A stretch of DNA of 21,453 bases from UBA5336 sp964412785. GTDB lineage: Bacteria; Pseudomonadota; Alphaproteobacteria; Caulobacterales; Hyphomonadaceae. Within the stretch, counting starts at the first letter, position 1. Each line of letters starts with the position of its first letter. The notes below the pieces were generated by a model that was not told the DNA's origin, did not search any database, and saw only the letters and a list, made by a program, of their open reading frames with translations. The position numbers were made by a program, and so were the translations under genes. Location: NCBI GenBank assembly GCA_964412785.1, contig CAYPQD010000040.1:1-21453 (forward strand), written 5' to 3'. This document shows, piece after piece, positions 14,330 to 21,453 of this stretch.

Positions 14330-14700
14330 TGGGGGTCGAGGGGGGCGACAGCAATGATGCGGAAGGGCTCTGCTGCGCCATCATGCTCGGTGATGGTGAT
14401 GTAGTCTCCCGGTGCTATGGCATGGCTTTCCAGGTGGAAGATCGGCTCGTCATCATCCTCACCGGGCGCGTAGGAAAAGGCCCAGGTGCGGTGGCGGGTG
14501 TGAACGAGGTGACCGTGCTCGTCATCCTCGCCCTCCCAGAAGCGCCGCACCGTGGCGCGCTTCCTGTCGGTCCGCCAGGCCGCCTCGTCGAGATGGCCAT
14601 CCGCGGTCAGCGGTGCGACCATGTCATATCCATGGGCATTGCTGCCGTCGGGAAAGTCTTGCGTGCGGGCTAGGTTCAGGCGGATATGCATCCACGTCAT
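14326..14700 (-). CDS. Conserved hypothetical protein upstream of the acyltransferase
   Basis: The start at 14700 (MTWMHIRLNLARTQDFPDG) gives 124 residues. It is acidic and soluble with no signal or membrane segment. It resembles small proteins found in rhizobia and relatives, with HGYDMVAPLTADGHLD, RRFWEGEDDEHGHLVH, WAFSYAPGEDDDEPIFHLE and PGDYITITEHDG; I cannot name a family. A frame extension to 14745 adds 15 residues with an extra Met but no better ribosome site; GGAG at about 14711-14714 favours 14700. Its stop overlaps the acyltransferase GTG start (GTGA), making it the first gene of a three-gene operon with acetate metabolism. Confidence 0.75.
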   Translation of the reverse strand: MTWMHIRLNLARTQDFPDGSNAHGYDMVAPLTADGHLDEAAWRTDRKRATVRRFWEGEDDEHGHLVHTRHRTWAFSYAPGEDDDEPIFHLESHAIAPGDYITITEHDGAAEPFRIIAVAPLDPQ

Positions 14701-14933
14701 GGCACGGGTCTCCGGGCAACACTCGACAGGGTGGAAAGCTGACAACAGGGCGGTGCAGACCTCAAGTCCGGGAGAATACGGAGGGTGCCAGCAGCCTGTA
14801 CGGCCCGCGCGCGTGTGGAATTCTGTCGCGCTTCGAGCGCTTGCCCGATCCGGCCCTATGTAAGAAACAGAACTGAACCGAATGAGTGGTCTGAGTCGTG
14901 TCGGGCCACCCCTGCAAGGACGGACCCCTCGCC

Positions 14934-15818
14934 ATGAAGCTTGCCAGGCACCTGTCGATCCTGATCGTTTCCACGCTGTTTGCTGCCACCGCGCACGGTG
15001 CCGGCGGCGCCAAGCACCCCGAAGGCCCCGAGGCCGGGTTCCCGTTCGAAGGTCCGCTTGGCCAGTTCGAGATGGACAGCGTCCAGCGGGGCTACCAAGT
15101 CTACCGCGAGGTTTGCGCGTCCTGTCACAGCATGAAGCTGATGTCCTATCGAAATCTCGGCCAGCCGGGCGGTCCGTTCTACGACCCGCAATATGCCAAT
15201 CCGAACGACAACCCGCTGGTCAAGGCATTTGCGGCGCAGGATGAAATCCAGACGGGTCTCGACGAATATGGCGACCCGGTTTTCGGTCCGGCCAGCCCGG
15301 CCGACACCTTCAAATCGCCCTATCCGAACGATGTGGTTGCGCGCGCGGCCAATGGCGGGGCCCTGCCGCCGGACCTGTCGGTGATCACAAAGGCCCGCCA
15401 TGGCGGCGCCAATTATGTCTACAATCTCATCAAGGGCTATCCGGAGAATGCCTTCGGTCCAATCGAATTCGATGGTGACTATCACGGCACGCTCGAGCAG
15501 CCGATCGGCCAGTATTACAACCCTTACATGGCTGGCGACGTCACTCCGCAATGGGATGGTGACCCGCGCCACGTCCCGCCGGGTGGGTTCCTTGCCATGT
15601 CGCCCCAGCTGATGGAAGGGCGTGTTGAGTATTCAGACGGCACGCCGGCGAGCGTTCAGCAGATGGCCTATGATGTCGCCCAATTCCTCGCCTGGGCGGG
15701 TGAGCCGAAGCTTGAAAACAGCAAGTCTCTCGGCCTCGGCGTGATGATCTACCTGCTGGTCTTCGCGGTCCTGCTCTGGCTGTCTTACAAGCGCATATGG
15801 CGGAACGTCAGCCACTAG
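14934..15818 (+). CDS. petC: Cytochrome c1 of the bc1 complex
   Basis: Haem-c subunit of ubiquinol:cytochrome c reductase. I start at ATG 14934 (AAGGACGG ten bases upstream), giving 294 residues with a Sec signal peptide ending near ATAHGAGG. The haem site is VCASCHSMK. Further c1 hallmarks are LMSYRNLGQPGG, NGGALPPDLSVITKARHGG, YVYNLIKGYP, the sixth-ligand region GGFLAMSPQLMEG with YSDGTPAS, and a C-terminal membrane anchor (GLGVMIYLLVFAVLLWLSYK) followed by the basic cytoplasmic tail. A GTG at 14898 in frame would add 12 residues before the signal and is less likely. Unlike the common petABC order there is no petA or petB next to it; the gene before it is divergent and unrelated. Confidence 0.96.
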   Translation: MKLARHLSILIVSTLFAATAHGAGGAKHPEGPEAGFPFEGPLGQFEMDSVQRGYQVYREVCASCHSMKLMSYRNLGQPGGPFYDPQYANPNDNPLVKAFAAQDEIQTGLDEYGDPVFGPASPADTFKSPYPNDVVARAANGGALPPDLSVITKARHGGANYVYNLIKGYPENAFGPIEFDGDYHGTLEQPIGQYYNPYMAGDVTPQWDGDPRHVPPGGFLAMSPQLMEGRVEYSDGTPASVQQMAYDVAQFLAWAGEPKLENSKSLGLGVMIYLLVFAVLLWLSYKRIWRNVSH

Positions 15819-16114
15819 GGCTTCCCTTGCCAATTGCACCACTTGGCCGCTTGAGTTTTTCGTCAGGGCGAGGAGCGGTGCATCCGGCGATGCGGGCATC
15901 GTCCTAACCTTCGCGCGCTGACCGCGTCGCAAGCCTCCCGGCTTGCTCGCATTCTGGTTCGGCATGCGCCTTGCCGGACCACAAAATACACCCCGCCAAG
16001 TGGTCCAGTTTGCCCGGAAAACGCCCCGGTGGTGGTACCGGTGGCCGTCAGTCTTGCCCGCTCCTGCTTCCCGGTCAGGTGCGGACGCGCTTTCCGGGAG
16101 GGTTGGGAAACGCG
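15819..16114. other. Convergent intergenic region with inverted repeats
   Basis: This 296-base gap between petC and the ABC exporter has no convincing gene on either strand. It holds ACCACTTGGC at 15838-15847 with its exact complement at 15995-16004, a smaller pair GGACCAC/GTGGTCC at 15976-15982 and 16000-16006, and CCCGGAAA/TTTCCGGG at 16013-16020 and 16091-16098. A short T-run (TTTTT, about 15856-15860) follows a weak GCCAA/TTGGC pairing and might end petC transcription. Confidence 0.4.
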
Positions 16115-17965
16115 CTATTCGGCCGCTTCGATGTGTTCCGGCTTCAGGAGAAAGGCGCCAGTCTGGCGTCCCCACAAATCGGCATAGAGACCGCCGGCTG
16201 CGATGAGGTCGCCATGGCGGCCCTCCTCGATGACCGTGCCGGCGTCGAGGACAACCAGCCGGTCCATCGCCGCGATCGTTGACAGGCGGTGGGCGATCGC
16301 GATGACGGTCTTGCCGTTCATCAACTCCAGTAAATGGTCCTGGATCGCGGCCTCCACTTCGGAGTCGAGGGCAGACGTGGCCTCGTCGAGCACCAGGATG
16401 GGTGCGTCCTTCAGGAAGATGCGCGCGATCGCGATGCGCTGGCGTTGGCCGCCGGACAGTTTGATCCCGCGCTCGCCGACCTGGGCGTCCAGGCCGCGGC
16501 GGCCCTTCTGGTCTTCCAGCGCGGCGATGAAGTCGAGGGCGTTGGCCTTTCGGGCCGCCTCCAGGATTTCCGCCTCGCTGGCGTTCGGGCGGCCATAGGC
16601 GATGTTCTCGCGGATCGTCCTGTGGAGCAGCGAGGTGTCCTGCGTCACCATGCCGATCTGGCGCCGCAGGCTGTCCTGGGTCACTCCGGCAATATCCTGG
16701 CCGTCAATCGTGATCTGCCCGCCCTCCACGTCGTAAAAGCGCAGGAGCAGGTTGACCAGCGTCGACTTGCCGGCGCCGGAGCGCCCGATGAGGCCGACCT
16801 TCTCACCCGGGGCGATCGCCAGAGACAGGCCCTCAATGATGCCCGCACCCCTGCCGTAATGGAAGGAGATGCCCTCGAAGGCGACCCGGCCCGCGCTGAC
16901 CTGCAGTGGTTTGGCCCCGTCGCGGTCGGAAACCGCCAATGGGCGCGTCAGCATCGCCATGCCGTCGAACACCGTGCCGACATTCTCAAACAGGGCGGAC
17001 GCCTCCCACATGATCCACTGGGACATGGAGTTCAGCCGGAGCGACAGGCCGAGGGCGGCGGCCACGGCGCCGACGCTCGCCAGCTCGCCGAGCCACAGCC
17101 AGATGCCGATGACACCGACGGTAAAGACCAGCAGCCCGTTCAGGATGCGCACCCAGACATCGAACCAGGTGACGAGGCGCATCTGCGTGTAGACCGTGTT
17201 CAGGAAGCCTTCCATGCTGTCGCGGGCATAGGCTTCCTCGCGTCCGGCATGGGAGAACAGCTTCACCGTCTGGATGTTGGTGTAGCTGTCGACAATGCGC
17301 CCGGTCATCACCGATCGCGCGTTCGCCTGCGTCTCCGAGATGCGCGCAAGCCGCGGCACGAACCAGGCGACGAGGGCCAGATAGGCAAGGATCCAGACCG
17401 CCATGGGGATGGCAAGGCGCAGGTCGAGGACGGCCACCAGGACGAGGGTCGAGACGAGATAGATGAAGACATAGACGAAGACGTCGAGTGTCTTCATCGC
17501 AACCTCGCGGACCGCCAGCGCCGTCTGCATCACCTTGGTGCCGACGCGGCCGGCATACTCATTGGCGAAAAAGCCCATGGATTGGCGCAGCAGGTGGCGG
17601 TGCATCCGCCAGCGCGCGCTCATCGGCAGGTTGCTCATCAGCACCTGCAGGGTGATGAGTGCGCCGAGAATGATCGTTGCGGGCAAGGCGATCAGCACGA
17701 CGAAGGCGATCAGGCCGAGCCGGCCGGCCTCATCGCGGAGGAAGGTTGCGCGGTCCGACGCGCCGAGCCAGTCGACCACCTGGCCGAGAAAGCCGAACAG
17801 GGCGACCTCGGCGATGGCGATGGCGACGCTGAACAGGGCCATCGCGACAAGCCAGGGCGCGCAGTCCCGGCAATAGTGCCAGCAGAACGCGGCAAAGCCC
17901 TTGGGCGGCGCCCCATCATAGGGCTCCGGGAAGGGATCGATGCGGCGTTCGAAGAAACCCAGCAT
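16115..17965 (-). CDS. ABC exporter, fused membrane and ATPase domains (MsbA/ABCB type)
   Basis: Homodimeric half-transporter of 616 residues from ATG 17965. The N-terminal ~340 residues contain six membrane helices (starting WLVAMALFSVAIAIAEVALF); the rest is the nucleotide-binding domain with Walker A GLIGRSGAGKST (about 390-401), Q-loop MVTQDTSLLHRTIREN, signature LSGGQRQRIAIAR (about 500), Walker B ILVLDEATSALD and H-loop IAIAHRLST (about 557). Substrate unknown; lipid-flippase-like and multidrug exporters share this layout. A longer frame to 18061 adds a 32-residue Arg/Pro-rich leader with no support. The upstream gap separates it from uvrC by 333 bases. Confidence 0.93.
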   Translation of the reverse strand: MLGFFERRIDPFPEPYDGAPPKGFAAFCWHYCRDCAPWLVAMALFSVAIAIAEVALFGFLGQVVDWLGASDRATFLRDEAGRLGLIAFVVLIALPATIILGALITLQVLMSNLPMSARWRMHRHLLRQSMGFFANEYAGRVGTKVMQTALAVREVAMKTLDVFVYVFIYLVSTLVLVAVLDLRLAIPMAVWILAYLALVAWFVPRLARISETQANARSVMTGRIVDSYTNIQTVKLFSHAGREEAYARDSMEGFLNTVYTQMRLVTWFDVWVRILNGLLVFTVGVIGIWLWLGELASVGAVAAALGLSLRLNSMSQWIMWEASALFENVGTVFDGMAMLTRPLAVSDRDGAKPLQVSAGRVAFEGISFHYGRGAGIIEGLSLAIAPGEKVGLIGRSGAGKSTLVNLLLRFYDVEGGQITIDGQDIAGVTQDSLRRQIGMVTQDTSLLHRTIRENIAYGRPNASEAEILEAARKANALDFIAALEDQKGRRGLDAQVGERGIKLSGGQRQRIAIARIFLKDAPILVLDEATSALDSEVEAAIQDHLLELMNGKTVIAIAHRLSTIAAMDRLVVLDAGTVIEEGRHGDLIAAGGLYADLWGRQTGAFLLKPEHIEAAE

Positions 17966-18064
17966 GAGGCGGCCTGTTGCATGCGGCCGCCGGCGCGGCA
18001 ATGGCCCCCGGGCGGAAAACCGGTCGCACGTCCGCAGGGAAAGGCCGGGGTCACCGCGCATGCA

Positions 18065-18094
18065 TTGACAAAAACAGACTGCCCTCAGGATAAC
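18065..18094 (+). promoter_or_regulatory. Putative + strand promoter in the exporter-uvrC gap
   Basis: TTGACA (18065-18070) is an exact -35 consensus, followed after 18 bases by GATAAC (18089-18094), a 4 of 6 match to the -10 box. GGAG (18109-18112) and ATG (18119) follow at normal spacing. The ORF opened by that ATG runs antisense into uvrC to 18844, so its product is doubtful; an untranslated RNA is also possible. The 17966-18298 gap otherwise holds no gene I can support and must include the exporter's own - strand promoter. Confidence 0.35.
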
Positions 18095-18298
18095 AAAAGA
18101 AGCGGATCGGAGACCCCTATGAAGACAGGGGATATTGCGGCCATTTCGGGGTTCATTGGCGCTGATCTTGCCTGTGTCCTGGTCAGTATTCCGGGGATGG
18201 AAGGCACCAGCGCGATCGCCGCTGATCGCAATGAGGGTGTGCGCAATGGCGTTGAGGGCGCAGGGAAGTCGCTGCGTCCTCAGGCCGACGCCCGCGCC

Positions 18299-20221
18299 TC
18301 ATCCTCCATGGAAATGGCCGTAGATTCGTTCGGCCAGCGCTTGGCTGATGCCGTCGACCTCGGCGATGTCGGACAGGCGGGCGCGCTCGACGCCGCGGGC
18401 GGAACCGAAATGGTGCAGCAGCGCCTTCTTGCGCGCCGGACCGATGCCCTCGATCTCGTCAAGCGGGTTCCTGCGGATGTCGGCGGAGCGCTTCTGGCGG
18501 TGGGCGCCGATCGCCCAGCGGTGGGCTTCATCGCGCAGGCGCTGGAGATAGTAGAGCACCGGAGCGTTCTCCGGCAGGCGGAAGGGGGCGCGGCCGGGGC
18601 GGAAGAATTGCTCGCGTCCGGCATTGCGGTCCGGCCCCTTGGCGATCGAGACAAGCGTGATGTCGACCGGTCCAAGGCCAAGCTCGGCCAGGGTTTTCAG
18701 GACGGCGTTGAGCTGGCCGAGCCCGCCATCGATGAGCACGAGGTCGGGGCAGGTGGGCAGGTGCGCCAGACGGGCCTTCGCTGTCTCGCCGTCAGCGGTG
18801 TCGGCGGGGGCGGGGGCGTCCTCCGCCTCCTTCAGCAGGCGTGAGAAGCGCCGGCGCATGACCTCGCGCATCATGGCGTAATCATCGCCAGGGGTCAGGG
18901 CCGCGTCCTTGATCGTGAACTTGCGGTACTGGCCCTTCTCAAACCCGTCGGGGCCGGCCACCACCATGCCGCCGACGGCGTTGGCGCCCTGGATGTGGCT
19001 GTTGTCATAGATCTCGATCCGCCGCGGCGGGGCCTTGAGGTCGAAGGCCTTTGCGAGATCGGCGAGCAGGCGCTGCTGGCTGGCGCTTTCCGCCAGCTTG
19101 CGGGCGAGCGCCTCGCGGGCATTGCGTTCGGCCTGCAGGACCAGTTCACGCTTGCCGCCACGCCGCGCCGTGCGGATTTCCACGCGCCGGCCTGCTGCAA
19201 GGGACAGCGCTTCGCTAATCAGGTCCTGCTGGTCCGGCTCGGCACTGGTCAGGATGAGCTTCGGCGCCGGGCGCTTGTCGTAGAACTGCACCAGGAAGGC
19301 AGCGAGGATTTCCTCCCGACCCTGGTCGCGCTCATGGCGGGGGAAGTGCTGCGAGGTGCCCCAGTTCTGGCCGGCGCGGATGAAGAACACCTGCACGCAG
19401 GACTGGCCGCCCTCGGCATGGATGGCAATGATATCGGCCTCGTCCAGTCCGTCCGGGTTGATGGTCTGGCTGGCGCGCACCACCGCAAGCGCGCGAATGC
19501 GGTCGCGCAGCGCTGCGGCCTTCTCGAACTCCATCGCCTTGGCGGCCGCCTCCATCTGCGCGGCAAGGCTTGCCTGCAGGTCGTCGGCCTTGCCGGACAG
19601 GAAGTCGGCGGCTTGGTCGGCGAGCGCCTGGTAATCCCCGATCGCAATCTCGCCGGTGCAGGGGGCCGAGCAGCGCTTGATCTGGTGCAGCATGCAGGGG
19701 CGCGAGCGGCCGGCATAGACGGTGTCCTCGCAGGTCCGAAGAAGGAAGACCTTCTGCAGGGTGTCGAGCGTGCGCATGACGGCGTTGGCGCTGGCGAAGG
19801 GGCCGAAATAGTCGCCGCGATCGCGCTTCTCGCCGCGGTATTTAAGGATCTGCGGTGCCTCATGGTCGCGCCGGATCAGGATGTAGGGAAACGACTTGTC
19901 ATCGCGCAGCAGGATGTTGAATCGCGGGCGGAAGCGCTTGATCAGATTGGCTTCCAGCAGCAGCGCCTCGGTCTCGCTCTCGGTCTCCACCACCTCCATC
20001 GTCGCGGTCAGCGAGATCATCCTGGCGATGCGCTGGGTCTGGCCACCAAGGCGGGCATAACTGGTGACCCGCGCCTTCAGGCTGCGCGCCTTGCCGACAT
20101 AGAGGATTTCGCCGTCGGCGCCGATCATGCGGTAGACGCCGGGCCGGGCGGGCAGGCGCTTCAGCTCGTCCTTGATGACATCGACGCCGCGCAGCGGCGA
20201 GTCCGGGGCAGGGTGGGGCAT
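18299..20221 (-). CDS. uvrC: Excinuclease ABC subunit C
   Basis: Makes the two incisions beside UvrB-bound DNA lesions in nucleotide excision repair. At 640 residues it has all domains: GIY-YIG nuclease (about 26-105; RPGVYRMIG, ILYVGKARSLKARV), a Cys-containing region (CMLHQIKRCSAPCTGEI), a UVR motif for UvrB (about 217-250; MEFEKAAALRDRIRAL), the RNase-H-like 5' nuclease (EIYDNSHIQGANAVGGMV, LVLIDGGLGQLNAV) and a C-terminal helix-hairpin-helix pair (IEGIGPARKKALLHHFG, VDGISQALAERIYGHF). The ATG at 20221 has a weak ribosome site. The small membrane-protein gene lies 47 bases upstream on the same strand. Confidence 0.97.
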   Translation of the reverse strand: MPHPAPDSPLRGVDVIKDELKRLPARPGVYRMIGADGEILYVGKARSLKARVTSYARLGGQTQRIARMISLTATMEVVETESETEALLLEANLIKRFRPRFNILLRDDKSFPYILIRRDHEAPQILKYRGEKRDRGDYFGPFASANAVMRTLDTLQKVFLLRTCEDTVYAGRSRPCMLHQIKRCSAPCTGEIAIGDYQALADQAADFLSGKADDLQASLAAQMEAAAKAMEFEKAAALRDRIRALAVVRASQTINPDGLDEADIIAIHAEGGQSCVQVFFIRAGQNWGTSQHFPRHERDQGREEILAAFLVQFYDKRPAPKLILTSAEPDQQDLISEALSLAAGRRVEIRTARRGGKRELVLQAERNAREALARKLAESASQQRLLADLAKAFDLKAPPRRIEIYDNSHIQGANAVGGMVVAGPDGFEKGQYRKFTIKDAALTPGDDYAMMREVMRRRFSRLLKEAEDAPAPADTADGETAKARLAHLPTCPDLVLIDGGLGQLNAVLKTLAELGLGPVDITLVSIAKGPDRNAGREQFFRPGRAPFRLPENAPVLYYLQRLRDEAHRWAIGAHRQKRSADIRRNPLDEIEGIGPARKKALLHHFGSARGVERARLSDIAEVDGISQALAERIYGHFHGG

Positions 20222-20268
20222 GCCGCCAATCTAGGCCGCACCGTCCCGGCGCGCCAGTTCCGCCAGCC

Positions 20269-20556
20269 TCAGAGGGCGCGCATTGAGGGGTCCACGAACC
20301 AGGTGATGCCAAGGCCGAACAGGACGACGATCATCATTGCCATCGCAAACTGGCGCCACATGCCGCCGCCTTCCTGGTAGTCCTTTGGCTTGCGCATGAT
20401 CAGGACCATCAGCACCAGCGCAAAGATGCAGATGCTGAGCACCTTGTCGGCCAGCGACATGCGCGACAACCACAGGTCGACATCGCCGAGCAGAATGCGC
20501 AGCTCGAGGCCGACCTTCCGGAAGATATGGTCAAGTCCGTCCATCGTCATGCCCAT
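20269..20556 (-). CDS. Small hypothetical membrane protein
   Basis: A 95-residue protein with two hydrophobic helices (KVLSICIFALVLMVLIM and FAMAMMIVVLFGLGITWFV) separated by a charged KPKDYQEGGG loop. No family is recognised with confidence. The longest frame begins at 20586, but ATG 20556 (MGMTMDGLDHIF) has a GGGGG about six bases upstream and avoids a Pro/Arg leader; ATG 20550 and 20544 are also possible. It precedes uvrC by 47 bases on the same strand and diverges from the aminotransferase gene. Confidence 0.6.
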   Translation of the reverse strand: MGMTMDGLDHIFRKVGLELRILLGDVDLWLSRMSLADKVLSICIFALVLMVLIMRKPKDYQEGGGMWRQFAMAMMIVVLFGLGITWFVDPSMRAL

Positions 20557-20725
20557 CCCATGCCCCCGTGGCACACGGGGCTCCAATCGCGCGAAGACTA
20601 GCCCGTCAGGGTTGCCGGCCCGCTAAGGCGCGCAGGCAAAATTGCGGCGAAGCAAAGGTTTTCTATCCATTTGCGCAGGCTCCCGACGGGGCCTAAGAGG
20701 GACGGGACCCAAGCAGGAGGACACC

Positions 20726-21453
20726 ATGTCAGCACCCGGCCTGAGCGCGGCGGTCAAGCGCGTGCAGCCCTCGGCAACACTTGCCGTCACCAGCAAGGCA
20801 CAGGAATTGCGCCATGCCGGCGAGGACGTGATCGGCCTTGGCGCCGGTGAGCCCGATTTCGACACACCCGAGCATGTCAAGGAGGCCGCAATCCAGGCGA
20901 TCCGCGATGGCAGGACGAAGTATACCCCCGCTGACGGCATCCCGGAGCTGAAGGAGGCGATCTGCGCCAAGTTCGAGCGTGACAACCGTCTCAGCTATCG
21001 GCCCGAGCAGGTCAATGTCTCGCCGGGCGGCAAGGCGGTCATCTTCAACGCCCTGATCGCGACGCTCGATCCGGGCGATGAGGTGGTCATTCCCGCGCCC
21101 TACTGGGTCAGCTATCCGGAAATGGTGCGCCTGTGCGGCGGCACGCCGGTGACCGTTGCCTGCGGGGCCGGGGCCAGCTACAAGATAACGGCCCATCAGC
21201 TTCACGAGGCGATCACGCCGCGCACCAAATGGCTGATCCTCAACTCGCCATCCAACCCGACCGGCATGGCCTATACCGATGCCGAACTCGACGCCCTCGC
21301 CGAGGTGCTGCGCCGCCATTCCCATGTCCACGTGCTGACCGACGACATGTATGAGCACCTGGTCTATGACGGCTTCGTCTTCCATACCCTCGCGCAGGTT
21401 GCGCCCGACCTGTACGCGCGCACGCTGACCATGAATGGCGTCTCCAAGGCCTA
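20726..21453 (+). CDS. Aspartate aminotransferase class I, N-terminal part (3' end outside window)
   Basis: The frame opens at ATG 20726 after AGGAGGAC and runs off the window, giving 242 residues of an expected ~400. Hallmarks of the fold-type I subgroup I-b enzymes: VIGLGAGEPDFDTPEHVKEA, GRTKYTPADGIPELKEAI, VSPGGKAVIFNAL, IPAPYWVSYPEM, LNSPSNPTGMAYT, VLTDDMYEHLVYDG. The last visible residues, MNGVSKAY, contain the Schiff-base lysine of the PLP cofactor, though the final codon is cut. Such enzymes transaminate aspartate and in some Alphaproteobacteria also prephenate or aromatic acids. Upstream 20587-20725 is the divergent promoter region with no clear extra gene. Confidence 0.95.
   Translation, partial: MSAPGLSAAVKRVQPSATLAVTSKAQELRHAGEDVIGLGAGEPDFDTPEHVKEAAIQAIRDGRTKYTPADGIPELKEAICAKFERDNRLSYRPEQVNVSPGGKAVIFNALIATLDPGDEVVIPAPYWVSYPEMVRLCGGTPVTVACGAGASYKITAHQLHEAITPRTKWLILNSPSNPTGMAYTDAELDALAEVLRRHSHVHVLTDDMYEHLVYDGFVFHTLAQVAPDLYARTLTMNGVSKA

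Noticed and set aside
14841..14862. Sigma-70 promoter for petC (TTGCCC and TATGTA)
   Set aside because: The boxes are only ten bases apart, too close for a working promoter. A promoter must exist in the divergent gap but I cannot place it.
16334..18844. 836-residue + strand frame opposite the ABC exporter and uvrC
   Set aside because: The bulk mirrors the exporter with no protein features. Only the part after the promoter-like signal at 18065 is kept as a question.
18995..20380. 461-residue + strand frame opposite uvrC
   Set aside because: Mirror of the UvrC reading frame; no supporting start or domain.
1..21453. CRISPR array, tRNA/rRNA genes, insertion sequences, phage genes
   Set aside because: No regularly spaced repeats, no tRNA-like or rRNA sequence and no transposase or integrase motifs were seen on reading both strands.

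Overview
The window comes from a high-GC member of the Alphaproteobacteria. Three features point there: the E1-beta subunit of pyruvate dehydrogenase carries its own lipoyl domain, an FtsB-type gene sits directly before pdhA, and a DUF5076-type gene lies inside the pdh operon. A Caulobacterales/Maricaulales-like lineage is my best guess, but the sequence alone does not settle the order. Nearly all genes are complete; only the TIR protein at the left edge and the aminotransferase at the right edge are cut.

Left block (1-8525, + strand): the C-terminal TIR domain of a truncated protein, an FtsB/DivIC-like divisome protein, then a long, tightly packed pyruvate dehydrogenase operon. Its order is pdhA (E1 alpha), a MAPEG-family membrane protein, pdhB (E1 beta with lipoyl domain), two tandem Uma2/DUF820 proteins, a DUF5076 protein, pdhC (E2), a membrane-anchored protein of unknown function, and lpd (E3). 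The genes between pdhB and pdhC are joined by ATGA or TGATG stop/start overlaps. The enzyme set is the full complex turning pyruvate into acetyl-CoA; five accessory genes are threaded through it. PdhC has Gly where the E2 active-site motif HxxxDG normally has Asp.

Middle block: hemB, a DUF985 cupin and gloB (glyoxalase II) form a - strand group (8700-10959). Divergent from it are a SAM methyltransferase and a P-II signal protein (11012-12151). Facing them on the - strand is an operon of a conserved hypothetical gene, a phosphate acyltransferase and acetate kinase (12201-14700), the three genes joined by two GTGA overlaps. These two enzymes interconvert acyl-CoA, acyl phosphate and ATP, and so connect to the acetyl-CoA made by the left-hand operon. 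A 38-base palindromic element occurs at both convergent junctions of this region (8533 and 12185).

Right block: a stand-alone cytochrome c1 gene (petC) without petA or petB beside it, a structured 296-base gap, an ABCB-type exporter, uvrC, a small membrane protein, and the start of an aspartate aminotransferase gene. The 333 bases between the exporter and uvrC hold a promoter-like sequence on the + strand.

I see no CRISPR array, tRNA, rRNA, insertion sequence or prophage. The window is mostly core metabolism; the unusual parts are the accessory genes in the pdh operon, the E2 active-site change, the shared convergent-junction repeat and the TIR gene at the edge.
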